Of a DNA stretch of 64,000 nt, positions 10,662-23,100 are shown piece by piece. Each line of letters starts with the position of its first letter. Position 1 is the first letter of the stretch. The notes under the pieces are model-generated. The model worked only from the letters and a program-made list of their open reading frames with translations. It was not told the DNA's origin and did not search any database. The DNA lies in the NCBI GenBank assembly GCA_027563935.2, contig CM050449.1, positions 71,886,556 through 71,950,555 on the forward strand. Direction: 5' to 3'. Origin of the DNA: Costus lasius. Taxonomy: Eukaryota; Streptophyta; Magnoliopsida; Zingiberales; Costaceae. The position numbers were made by a program, and so were the translations under genes.

Positions 10662-13600
10662 CTAATGGTTGAGAAATCTCAAACCCATATTATTACAGTG
10701 CTTCTCATGCTTCTGCTGCGCCAGAGGCTTGGTAAGCGGGTCTGCCAGATTGTCATCTGTATGAACCTTGCAGATTTTGATCTCGCCACGATCTATGATC
10801 TCCCTGATCAAATGAAACCGTCTCTGTATGTGCTTGGACTTCTGGTGCGACCGTGGTTCCTTTGCTTGTGCAATGCTCCAGTGTTATCACAGAAGATAAC
10901 CAAAAGGATCTGCACTCGAAGGAACAACACCAAGTTCTCTCACGAACTTACGAATCCACACTGCCTCCTTGGATGCTTCCGAGGCTGCAACATACTCGGC
11001 TTCTGTTGTGGAATCAGCAACAGTTGACTGTTTGAAACTCTTCCACACCACTGCACCTCCATTCAAGCTAAAACATAGCCTGATTTGCGATCGAAATCAA
11101 TCCTGGTCCGACTGGAACGAAGCGTCAGTATATCCCTCTATACTGAGTTCTTCCTGACCACCATAAAATCAAGAACATATCTTTGGTCCTCCGCAGATAT
11201 TTTAAAATGTTCTTGACTGCAATTCCAGTGCGCCATACCTGGATTACTCTGGTAACGACTGGTCACGCTTAACCCGTAAGCGGACGTCTGGTGCGAGTAC
11301 ACAACATCGCATACATAATGGATCCAATAGCCGAAGCATAAGGCGTATTGTCCATTTTCATCTTTCTCAGTCTGTGTTTGTGGACACTGACTCTTCGAAA
11401 GATTCAGACCATGTCTGACTGGAAGATATCCTCGTTTAGAATTCTCTAAATGAAATCTCTCCAGGACCTTATCGATGTAAGTACTCTGGCACAGCCCGAG
11501 AAGCCTCTTAGATCTATCCCTGTAGATCTTCACACCTAACACATAGGCTGCTTCTCCTAGATTCTTTCATCTGGAAACATTTCCTCAGCATGCCTTCACA
11601 GCATGCATTTCAGGGAATGTCATTTCCAATGATCAAGATGTCATCGACGTAGAGGACTAGAAAAGTAATTACGCTCCCACTAAACCTCTTATATACACAC
11701 GGGTCATCCTCGTTCTTGATGAAACCAAATTCACTGATTGATTCATCAAAACGAATATTCCAGCTTCTAGATGCTTGCTTAAGTCCATAAATAGACTTCT
11801 TTAACTTGCATATCTTATGACGATCCGCTGGATTAGTGAAACCCTCAGGTTTGTGTCATATACACATCCTCATCCAGATTTCCATTAAGGAAAGCTGTTT
11901 TCACATCCATCTGCCAGATCTCATAATCATAATATGCAGCTATCGCGAAAAGAATCCGAATAGACTTAAACATGGCTACAGGAGAGAAAGTTTCATCATA
12001 ATCTATCCCGTAGATTTGTTGAAACCTTCGCAACTAGCCTGCCTTTATAGGTAACCACGTTACCATCCATGTCAATCTTCTTCTTGAAGATCCATTTACA
12101 GCCTATAGGGATAACTCCCGGAGGCGGATCAACCAATCCCAAACTGGTTATCTGACATGGAGTCCATCTCGGCGCGCATAGCTTCAAGCCATCTCGCTGA
12201 CTCCGGTCCACTGACCGCATCCGCATAAGTAAGGGGTTCATCATTATCAATGATGTAGACTCCGTCATAGCGCTCAGGCTGTCGACGGATCCTTCCCGAT
12301 CTTCGCGGTTCCCGTGTTATCTGAGCCTCAGGTTGTTCAATAACCAGTTCTACCGGCTCAGGCTCATCCAACTCTGCTTGGTCACTTTGTCCTTCTTCTG
12401 GATTCTCATCCAGCTTTATTTCTCTCCCACTGGCCTCTTGCAGAAGAAACTCCTTCTCAAGAAATATGGCCGTGCCGAGCAACAAAAACCTTGTTTCTCC
12501 TTGGGATCGTAGAAATAATAACCCTTAGTTTCCTTAGGGTAACCGACAAAGATACATTTGTCAGATCTACTCTCTAGTTTCCCAGAGGCGAGCTTTTTTG
12601 ACATAAGCCTCGCAGCCCCAGATCCTGATAAATGTCAAGCTCGGCTGTTTCCCATACCATAACTCATATGGAGTCTTAGAAACTGCCTTGGATGGCACTC
12701 GGTTTAGTACCTTTGCAGCTGTTTCCAGCGCAAAACCCCAAAAGGAGTTGGGTAAAGAAGCCTGACTCATCATAGAACGAACCATATCAAGTAACGTTCT
12801 ATTTCTCCTCTCGGACACACCATTCCATTGCGGTGTTCCTGGCGGAGTGAGCTGTGAGATAATCCCACACTCCTTTAGATAGTCAGTAAATGCATGACTT
12901 AGGTATTCACCACCTCGATCTGAGCGAAGTGTCTTGATATTTCGGCCTAACTGATTCTGTACTTCATTTTTGAATTCTTTGAACTTGTCAAAAGATTCAC
13001 TTTTATGTCTCATCAGATAGACATAACCATATCTACTGAAATCATCAGTAAAGGTAATGAAGTAATGATAGCCACCTCTGGCATGTTTACTAAATGGCCC
13101 ACACACATCACTGTTGTATAAGGTCAAGTAAACCTGAAGCCCTTTGACCTTTGTGAGGAAAAGGTGACTTCGTCATTTTACCCATCAAACAAGCTTTGCA
13201 TGTATCAATCTCCTTATAGGAGAATGATCCCAGCAGTCCATTTTCATGCAACCGCTTAATGCGTTTCTCGTTATTATGGCCTAAACGACTATGCCATAAC
13301 AAGGTGCTGTCATCAGCATACTTGGCTTTCTTAATATCAATTTGCTGTATCGAACATTCCATGTCCAACATGAATAACCCATTGCTAATTGAACCAGTTG
13401 CATAAACAATATTATCTAAAGATAAAACACACTTTGAAATATTGCATTCAAAGGAAAATCCCTTCCTGACAAGAGCAGGAATGGAGATAATATTTTTAGT
13501 AATACTGGGAACAAAGTAACAATTGTCTAGTTGCAATACAATGCCAGATGGTAAAGAAATGAAGTAGTCTCCTACAGCAACAGCAGCAACCCGGTGCTCC

Positions 13601-14551
13601 GTTTCCAACGCGTAGGTCCACCTCATGCTGTCCCACCTGCCTTCTCTCTTGAGTTCCTGTACATTTGAACAAATGTGAACTCCACATGCAGTGTCCAACC
13701 CATGATATAGAAGAAGAAAACATGACCTCAGTCACGAATATACCTGAGCCAGAAGCAATGCTTCCCCTCTTATCTCCTTGGAGCGCTTTACAGTCCTTTT
13801 TCCAGTGACCCAGCTGGCCACAGTGGAAACACCTGTATTCCTTAGACCGCTTGACCTTTTTGCTTCAGAGCCTTGCTGTAGCTCTTGACAGTGGCCCTTG
13901 CCCTTCTTCCCCTTCTTCTTGTTCCTAGAAGGAACCATTAAGACAGAGGTCGAAGGCTTACCCTTCAGAGTCTCCTCAGTGGTCAAGAGCATATTCAGCA
14001 GCTCTGCCGGAGTACAATCGATTTTGTTCATATTAAAATTAATAATGAACGCGTCGAATGAAGGCGGGAGAGACTGCAGAATATTGTCCACAGCAAGCTC
14101 CTGGTTGATGGTATGCCCCAGTTTCTCTAGAGCCTCCTTGTGCCCAATCATCTTGAGCACGTGAGCTCCCACTGGGCTCCCTTCAGCCAGTTTGCTCTGA
14201 AAGAAGAGCTTCGTCAAATTGTAGCGCTCAGTCCTTGCCTGTGCAGCATACAGCATCTTGAGGTTCGCTATAATCTCTATAGCCGACATGTCCTCATGCT
14301 GACGCTTGCAGCGGTGGCGTCATAGACGCTAGCATCAGGCAAGCGACATCAATGCTATCATTGACGTGCTTTTCATAGGCTTCCCGAACCGCCCTTGCGG
14401 CGTTCGGAGCGGGCTGCGGCGGTATCGCCGTCTCGAGGACATACAGTTTCCTCTCTGCCTTAAGAACGATCTTAAGGTGTCCAAACCAGTCAGAGAAGTT
14501 CGGCCCAGCAAACTTCTCCCTTTCCAGTAGGGATCGCACATTGAAGTTCAT
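10662..14551 (-). pseudogene. Copia #2 gag-pol, frameshifted
   Basis: The whole family-A polyprotein can be followed on the minus strand from its start at 14551 (MNFNVRSLLEREK) to a stop at 10662-10664. Recognisable are gag, the CCHC knuckle (about 13800-13845), protease (about 13690), integrase (about 13300-12790), reverse transcriptase (about 12070-11630) and RNase H (about 11200-10760). The reading frame breaks at about ten places, mostly by one base, for example near 14300, 13720, 13120, 12600, 12140, 12030 and 11590. Compared with copia #3 there are few substitutions. The indel-rich pattern is also seen in its LTRs, so the breaks may partly be consensus errors. Confidence 0.85.
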
Positions 14552-16365
14552 GGTGTTCGTTGCTGCAGTATCTACAACAATGCAAGAACAGCAAGGTCAG
14601 TATCAATGTATAAGAATCAATCAGGACTTAAGAAAGATTCTTTTTCTCACTATTTTATCAGGCGTGAAAAATCCAGCAAAACAGCCCGAAAGAGTAGAAC
14701 TCTTTTAGTGAGATGGGATCCAGATTTCATACTTGGTCTCCGCGTCCCGCTCAGGCGAGATAAGATGCACAGAGAGTACAAGCACTAGTTTCTGGTAGGC
14801 AGTCCCTGCCGATCGCCAACCCGTACGATTCCCCTTCATCCGGGCAGTCCAGCAGACTGTGCCAACTGAGTTGGTACAACACAGTCTCTGACCCACAGAT
14901 GGCTGCCTCCATGTGCTACCATATGCGCCACATATGTAGCCTACATGGTCAAGCTGACCCGACCTACTCCCTGGACCACCATGTGCTATGCTGAGCAACG
15001 AGAAGGGATAAATCCCCACTCTGTAACACCACAGGTGTAATCCCGCACCGTCTGAAGATAGATGGACGTGCCCACTGAGTGGGTACAACACGGCTCCAAC
15101 GATAATCAGAACAGTGAGGTTTCGCGTCAGAAGGCTTACGAGCTTGATATTTAAGCGTTGGATTTTAACGGTCTTTTATCTTCTTGCACTATCATGCAAT
15201 TCCTATGGTGATAGCAGAAGATAAACTTAATCATGCAATTCTAATATTTAAACAGTAAATAAAAGAAAGCATGAATCTTATGTGGTAAAAGCCCATAGCC
15301 CTAGTGAGACCTTAACCTAAATCAAGTCTTCACTTGCTGTTCATGGGTCTTTTGCTGCTCATCTGGCCCAAAACAGGGCCCAAGCGCCAATTGCAGCTCT
15401 GGTGCACCCACCAGGAAAATTGCGCCAGGTCCTAGGGTCGAACCCTAGACCTCCCACCTGGTCCAGCCACTGCTGCATGCGCCTCTGCCAAGTGTGCTCA
15501 GTGCTCTTGTCTAATTAAATTACAAATTTAACTATCTAGACAAGAGTGACACGCAGGTCACTTACATTTATAAATTAAAACACAGTGATGCGCAGATCAC
15601 AATAATTAATTTACAATTGTTTAATACAGGCTCGCAGGCCCCAGCACAGCACACAATTAATATGGGCAGCCCACATAAGACTAAATAACCAAGCATATGC
15701 ATCAGGCAATAACCATGTGATCCAATCATAAAAATTAAATTTTTGAAAACCCCATAGGTATCAATTTAATTTCCTTATTCGCCCTTCAACCTTACAACGG
15801 TCCATTACCAGGGATCCACTCATCCAACCTAGTCAGATCCAGTGCCCTAGCATGCACCAAGTCCTAATTGACTTGAGTCGACCATAAGGTCAACCATGCT
15901 TGCTTCAGGGGCCGAAACAACCACATTGAGGTCTGGCAAGCGGGTGTGACCCCGGGCCTAACTCATGTGTGTTCATAGGTTGTCTCAATCAGACATCGCT
16001 AACACACCTGTCTGCAGTCGACCTATAGCCACCACAGGCTTGCGCCAAGGTGCTATCTGGTCGACCCATTCAGGCTGTCAGATAGTCTGATCAGACCGTT
16101 TTGGATCTAACTCAGGGGGTGACTTCAACCCTAATAACCGGTCTAAGGGTTTATAGGAGGGCCTTAGATCTATAGTGAGTCGCGCATGTAGAATAGTTTT
16201 GGAGAGAAACCAAGATGCGCCAATATATCATCATACAATGCGCAAATGAAACATGAAATAGGTTTCGGTATGAAACAAATCAACATGATAAAATTTCGCA
16301 TGATATAGATCTAAGCATTCATGGAACACAAAATCAAAGCAATCATATTATCATGTATGAACCTC
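14552..16365 (-). mobile_element. Copia #2 leader
   Basis: About 1.8 kb between primer site and gag, collinear with copia #3 40268-42066. It holds the same two covarying palindromes (14859-14882 and 15068-15091). A leader ORF on minus (15091-14705) partly resembles one in copia #3, but the two disagree through frameshifts, so I do not call a protein. Confidence 0.75.
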
Positions 16366-16377
16366 GCTCTGATACCA
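16366..16377 (-). other. Primer binding site of copia #2
   Basis: Minus strand reads TGGTATCAGAGC, complementary to the initiator Met tRNA 3' end, two bases inside the LTR that starts at 16380. Confidence 0.92.
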
Positions 16378-16379
16378 AT

Positions 16380-18056
16380 TGCAGGGAACCCCTTTCAAGA
16401 GGGGGGGGCGAAACCCTAAATAGGAGGCGCAACAAAATTTCTAGCGGGAATCTAGGGTTTCCTATGCGATCTTAAAGCATGTAATATGATCAACTTATAA
16501 TGAAAAGCGATACTCACCATTGCCATCACTTGGATGGTGTCTTGGAATGAGAGAGCGAAATGGATCTCCTCCTTAGGTGGCGCACACAAGGGTGATGTCG
16601 CCTACTCTTTGTTGATCCTTGTGCTAGCAAGGTTCTCCAAAGGTTCTTGTCGAGTGGAAAGGATGAGAGATCTCCTTGGCGAAAACTTCCTTGTCGTCTT
16701 AGCTTCCTCCTCCACGCGAGAATGCCTCAAGACCCTCTAGCCAAGCGCGGCGACAAGGTGTGAATGAAGCGAGAGAGATGTGACCACGCTTAGGAGTCGT
16801 GGTTTCTAAAAATAGAAAACCACTCCCACGTTCATGCTCTCATGCGACTTCGGTTTTACCCAAGCGCAAACTTCTCTTCACTTTGAACCATGCGCTCATT
16901 CATGAGCCGGTTCATCACGGTTTGGTCCAAGACCAATTATCCCAAGCAATATGGTCTAGATCTTATTAAACCCTAAGGCTTCAGATCTAACCGTCGATCT
17001 CTTTGATGCTCTTGATCTGACCGATCTAGCATCCATTCTCTCGATCGAAGCTTACGATCTCAAGCCCTAATCAATCAAACCATGATCAGACCAGATCTCA
17101 CTTACAATCAGAGATTAAATCCCTTTAAACTGAACCTGAACAATTCAGTCCACACGATCTGACTTAAGTAAGCCATATCATCAAATTGTGCGACCCTGAG
17201 GGTTTCCTCTAAATGTCGGTAACGATAATTCTCATTATCACGATCAGTGAGGGGTATCTAGCAACACATCACTGTCTCCCGATATAAAGGAAAGAGTCTT
17301 CCAAGACTACACCCAAACCACAGCACAAGTGTGAATCATCTCACAAGGCATGCCTATTTTCCTTTGCACTGATGTTCTTATTGGACAAGCTTGTCAAGCT
17401 TGTAACTCCAATATGATAAGCATGATTAGATCAGATGAACACAGTCACCTGGGTATGGCCATACACTCTCTCAATCATCTCATCCAGGGGGCCCCTTTAG
17501 AACATCACACTCCTTAAACAAGGAGACGGCAATCCTATGTCTATCACTAGTGCCCTAACCTGATTCAAGCTCACCATCCAAGATAGTCTATAATCATTAT
17601 GTTTCAAATGATATTGAACTACCTCAAAACAATGACCAATCATCATTAGAAAACACAAGTGATCTCAAGTCAAAGGAAATGTGCCACTTGTCACATTCAA
17701 GGAATATTCACATTGCGACAAACAATTGAACATCCTAGTAGGGTCTGTCCAGTACATCCCATGTACCCATGAGTCTACATCTTATTCCATGCTCGAAGCA
17801 TCCTATAAGATTAGAACACATATTAGTCTCAATCATATCAAGGCTGTCTCATGTTCACCAAGATATATCGACTAAGGACATAACTGCATGTCAGCTCAGC
17901 TGAACAGCTTGAGACATTATTCAGAAGAACATATATTGCAGCAGACAATGTAGCTAACTGAAATAACAACCATGCCTTATAACATAACAGTTTATTACAT
18001 GATACAGATACATTCCCACAGGCCTCAAACATTAGCCTTAAGGGCATACCCCAACA
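16380..18056 (-). repeat. Copia #2 5' LTR
   Basis: 1,677 bp, TGCAGGG at the left and CCCCAACA at the right in plus orientation, so TG...CA on the coding strand. Length agrees with the 1,676-bp LTRs of copia #3. No gene inside. Confidence 0.92.
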
Positions 18057-20149
18057 GTCACGACGTGGCACTTTGGTCCCTCACCCCATAACACATCAGA
18101 GTGACGACATCAAGAGGTGGCCCCTGTCTGATCAAGACATGGCACTTTGCGTCTTATATCACCCATCACATAAAGAGTAATGACATCAAGAGGTGGCCCC
18201 TGTCTGATCAAGACATGGCACTTTGGGTCTTATATTACTCCATCACAAAAAGAGTAGTGACATCAAGAGGTGGCCCCTGTCTGACCAAGACATGGCACTT
18301 TGGGTCAAAACCCGTTCTCCCAAAAGGTTCCTACTGGACAACAGACACATCTTAATTCATATTTCACATAGGTGAACATATTCACAAAGGTGGACTCCTA
18401 AGTGTCAACTAGACTCTAGGATAGTCATCACAAAAATCATATCGGGCAGGCTGAACAGTCAACCCCCATCACAATAATCATAATAGGCAGGCTGAACATC
18501 AACCTCCTCACATATCACAATACAGGGCTGAAATTCAAACCCTTAACATAACACATAAGGACTATCCCCTTGAGTTCATAGTTACACCTAGCCTTAGTCC
18601 CTAACCATCACATAATCACATAATTTTTCCAAATTCACATAACCCATAATTTTCCAAATTCACAAGATCACACTTATTGCTCAAAATCATATAACATAAC
18701 ACATAATATTTTATATTCGAATATCATCGAATATAGTGTAGTCCTTAAATTTCAGGCTGATTAGTTTAGTCAAATTTTTGCTATGTTATCACCCAAACTT
18801 CTCAAACAAGAATACAAGTTACACCCACAAAGAAACATAAAATTAAAACAAGCATTCATAAAATCAACATAAAATGTAAAACATGTATTCTTATAATTTA
18901 CTTTACAAATTACCACAATTACCACAATTTACCACATGTAAACATGTTAACTACAATCATCACATTTCGGTTTAACTACAATTAACAATATTTCGGCTAC
19001 AAAAATCATTGGTTTAATATTACCAAAATTCTTTATAAAATATCTAATTAACAAGAAATTCATGCTCAATGTTCAATGATTTAATGCTACCAAAATACCT
19101 TAAATTTCATACAAATTTCGGTTAAACAATCACCAATACTAATTCGGTTTTTACAATAATTTTCAAGATTATTTCGGTTCTCATAGTTAACAACAAAATT
19201 CAGTTTTCTTAACAATTTTCATGATATATACATTCTTGAAATTTTCGGTTTTTCACATGAAGAAATAACTAATGCCTTAAATTCGGTTTTCATCATATAA
19301 TCATCTTTACCAAATTCGGTTTTCATCATAGTGAAGTCTTGAATTTCGGTTTTACCATGATAGGGTTTCCAACAAGCAAATGTCTCATCTTAACACATCA
19401 ATTAACACAAACAAATATATAGCAATCAATTAAACACTCCACTCACCTCTTAACCGTGAACACCAACAAGAAAACCCTTCCAAAAATCCGTCTAAGGTTT
19501 TGAAAAACGCCACCAAACACCAAGGAATGCCGGCCAAAGGAAGAAGGAAGAGGAAGAAAGAAAAATTCCTCCAAGCCTTCAAGAATCGTCCAAGAAATCG
19601 CCAAGCTCCTCAAGCCGTCGCCAAGGTTTTTCTCAAGACCCAAAAATCGCCACTAATTTCACCCTAACCGAAATTACCTCTTACAAATTTCGGTTTTTAA
19701 GGTTTTAACCCTCTAACCCATTAATTCAAAAAGGTTTAACCCATTAACCCAATAATTCAAATTTTAAAAACCCAATAATCCCTTAGTTTAAGTGAAAGTC
19801 CAATAAGAGTTAAACTAACATCCAATAAGCTTAGTTAACTAATTAATTTAATTAACTTACCAATAACCAAGCACTTAACCGAAATCCAATAAGGATTTAA
19901 TTAACCAATAAACTCTAATTAATTAACTTAAAATTAATTAATTCACTTAAACTAACATCCAATAATAATTTATCATAAATCAGCCAACAATCAAATAAAT
20001 AATCTCTAATTTATTTACAATAAATTAACAACCAAAATCTCTAGTTAAATAACTATAATTTGACAACCAATACATAAAATTATCATAGTTAATAATTTTA
20101 TTTGAATCAAAATAATGCTTACCAGGACTTAAGATCCTTGGATCTTACA
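18057..20149 (-). repeat. Gypsy #1 3' LTR, inner piece
   Basis: Resumes the gypsy LTR at the point equivalent to 25935 and continues to the LTR end CTTACA at 20149. Contains three of the roughly 76-bp GAGGTGGCCC repeats, many TTCGGTTT motifs (18960-19690) and a very AT-rich stretch of TTAATTAA words (19700-20110). By eye the first 600 bp differ from the other LTR by indels only and the rest by substitutions only. A small antisense ORF at 19443-19643 recurs at 27321-27521 only because it lies in the LTR. Confidence 0.9.
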
Positions 20150-20160
20150 TTCCTCCCTCC
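20150..20160 (-). other. Polypurine tract of gypsy #1
   Basis: Minus strand GGAGGGAGGAA directly before the TGTAAGATCC start of the 3' LTR. An identical tract lies at 60918-60928 in gypsy #2. Confidence 0.85.
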
Positions 20161-20178
20161 TTATAAAGCTTTAGTCCT

Positions 20179-23100
20179 CTAAAGCTCAGCATCCATATCA
20201 TCAAAGAGGTAAGCATAAAATTTCCTCATATCAGCTTCAGTCTCCCAAGTCGCCTCCTCAACAGTCTGATTTCCCCAGATAACCTTTACCAAAGGTATAG
20301 TCTTGTTCCTCAAGACTTTATCTTTTCTATCCACAATCCGGAGAGGTCTTTCCTGAAAAGTCAAATCACTCTGAATCTGAAGAGGTTCCAACTCCAACAC
20401 ATGAGATGGATCAGGATGATATTTCCTCAAAGCAGAGACATGGAATACATTATGCACATGATCCATAGCAGGAGGTAAAGCCAATCGGTAAGCCACTGGA
20501 CCAACTCTCTCAATAATATCAAAAGGGCCTACAAACCTAGGGCTCAACTTGCCCTTTTTGCCAAACCTCATAACACCCTTAGTAGGTGACACCTTCAAGA
20601 ACACATGATCCCCTACCATAAACTCCAAGGAACGACGACGGTCATCAGCATAACTCTTCTGTCTGTCCCGAGAAATTTTCAGTTTATCCCGTATCTCTCT
20701 GACCTTATCAGTAGTCTCCTGAACTGCATCAGATCTCAAAATCATCCTGTCACCAGTTTCCTCCCAACACAAGGGAGTCCTACACCTTCTCCCATACAAA
20801 GCCTCATAAGGAGCCATCTGAATACTGGAGTGGAAACTATTATTATAAGTGAACTCTATCAAAGATAGATCCCGGTTCCACTCAGAACTCCAATCAACCA
20901 CATAGGCTCTCAACAAATCTTCTAGAGTCTGTATAGTACGCTCTGTCTGGCCATCAGACTGAGGATGGTATGCTGTACTAAAACTCAACTTAGTACCCAA
21001 ACCCTCCTGTAAACTCCTCCAAAATCTGGACAGAAATCGAGAATCCCTATCAGACACAATATCAACTGGCACTCCATGTAGTCTGACTATCTCATCAATG
21101 TACAATCTGGCCAGTCTCTCTAAAGAATAAGTCATTTTAATCGGAAGGAAATGGGCTGATTTGGTGAGTCTATCAACAATCACCCAAATAGCATCATGAC
21201 CCAATCTGGTTCTGGGCAAACCACACACAAAATCCATACTGATGCATTCCCACTTCCACTCAGGAATAGGCAGAGACTGCAACAAACCCCCAGGCTTCTG
21301 GTGTTCGGCCTTTATAGTCTGACAGGTCAAACACCTAGAGACAAAATCAAGCACTTCTTTCTTCATACCCGGCCACCAAAAACTTTTCTTGAGGTCCTGA
21401 TACATCTTAGTCACACCAGGATGTAGAGAATATTTGGAGTTATGGCTGTCCTCCAATATTTCTTTCCTCAAGTTCGGTTCCTCAGGGACACATACCCTTC
21501 CACGAAACCGAAGAATACCATCATCAGACAGGCTAAAATCCTGAACTGCGCCCTCAACCAGACTATCCCTGATCTGAACTAATCTCGGATCCACAGACTG
21601 CTGATCTCTGACCTTCTGCAACAAAGCAGACTGTACTCTGAGAAAAGCCACATAACCCGACTGAACTCTAGGAGTAACACTGATCCTGAGATCGCTGAAC
21701 TCCTACAGTAACCGCCACTCACTGACTCGTAGTGCCGCTACTGAAGTAACTGGATGTCTGCTCAGAGCATCCGCTACTACATTGGCCTTTCCCGCCTGAT
21801 ACTGTATAGAGAAGTCATAATCTTTGATCAACTCCATCCATCTTCTCTGTCTCATGTTCAAGTCCTTCTGAGTGAAGATATACTTGAGACTCTGGTGATC
21901 AGTGAACAGATCAAACTCCTGACCCAACAAATAGTGACGCCATATCTTCAAAGCAAAGACTACGGCCGCCAACTCTAAATCATGAGTAGGGTAGTTCAAT
22001 TCATACTCCTTCAGTTGTCTCGAAGCATAGGCTACCACAGAACCCTTCTGCATCAAGACACAACCCAACCCTTTGCCAGAAGCATCTGTATAAACAGTAA
22101 ACCTTTCCCCATCACTAGGAATAATGAGGATCGGTGTACTAGTCAATCTCCTTTTCAGCTCTTGGAAGCTCTCTTCACACTTGTCATCCCAAATAAACTT
22201 AGCCTCCTTTCTGGTTAATTTAGTTAAAGGACCCGCCAGCTTGGAGAATCCCTCAACAAATCGCCGGTAGTAACCTGCCAAACCCAGAAAACTCCTGATC
22301 TCAGTAGCACTAGTCGGTCTTCCCCAATTGAGGATGGCTTGCACTTTAACTGGATCCACAGACACCCCCTGACCAGAAATCACATGACCCAGAAAACTGA
22401 TCTTCTCTAGCCAGAACTCACACTTGCTAGCCTTGGCATATAACCGGTTCTTCCTCAAGATCTCCAGCACTCTGCGCAAGTCACTGACATGATCTGAAGT
22501 AGTCCGTGAGTATACCAAAATATCGTCTATAAAGACCACCACACAAGAGTCAAGCAACTCATGGAATACCCTGTTCATCAAATCCATGAAGACAGCAGGT
22601 GCATTTGTCAGTCCAAAAGGCATAACTAAAAATTCGAAATGCCCATACCTGGTCCTGAAAGCAGTCTTAAATATATCCTCATCCTTGACTCTAAGCTGAT
22701 AATACCCTGATCTCAGATCAATCTTAGAGAACACTGTAGCTCCCTGTAATTGATCAAACAGATCATCAATTCTGGGAAGAGGATACTTATTCTTGATAGT
22801 CACTTGGTTAAGCTGCCTGTAGTCTATACACATCCTCAGGGTTCCATCTTTCTTCTTCACAAATAGCACTGGCGCTCCCCAAGGTGAAGCACTAGGCCGA
22901 ATATACCCTTTCTCTAACAATTCCTCCAGTTGTTTCTTAAGCTCGGCCAACTCTGAAGTAGCCATACGATAAGGAGCTCTGGAGATAGGTGCCGTACCTG
23001 GCGCCAACTCAATGCCAAACTCCACTTCTCTAATCGGTGGCAAACCTGAAAATTCTTCAGAGAACACATCAGGAAATTCTTTCACCACCGCCATCTGAGT

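Larger units (their letters stand above)
8974..18056 (-). mobile_element. Copia #2: Angela-like Ty1/copia (family A), antisense, inside the gypsy #1 LTR
   Basis: Same family as copia #3 and nearly the same length. It has a 3' LTR at 8974-10641, polypurine tract, gag-pol (minus strand, 14551 to 10662), leader, primer site and 5' LTR at 16380-18056. The right end is the exact LTR terminus (CCCCAACA). At the left end the first LTR base is missing and the gypsy sequence equivalent to 25406-25934 is absent, so no target duplication survives. LTR and coding differences from its relatives are dominated by single-base indels. It is younger than gypsy #1, which it interrupts. Confidence 0.92.

Noticed and set aside
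16366..16377. tRNA gene suggested by tRNA-like 3' sequence
   Set aside because: Only the 12-base primer site is present at this and similar spots, with no cloverleaf around it.
19443..19643. 66-codon antisense ORF repeated exactly at 27321-27521
   Set aside because: Both lie at the same position of the gypsy #1 LTRs; identity reflects recent LTR duplication. The matching region of gypsy #2 does not keep it.
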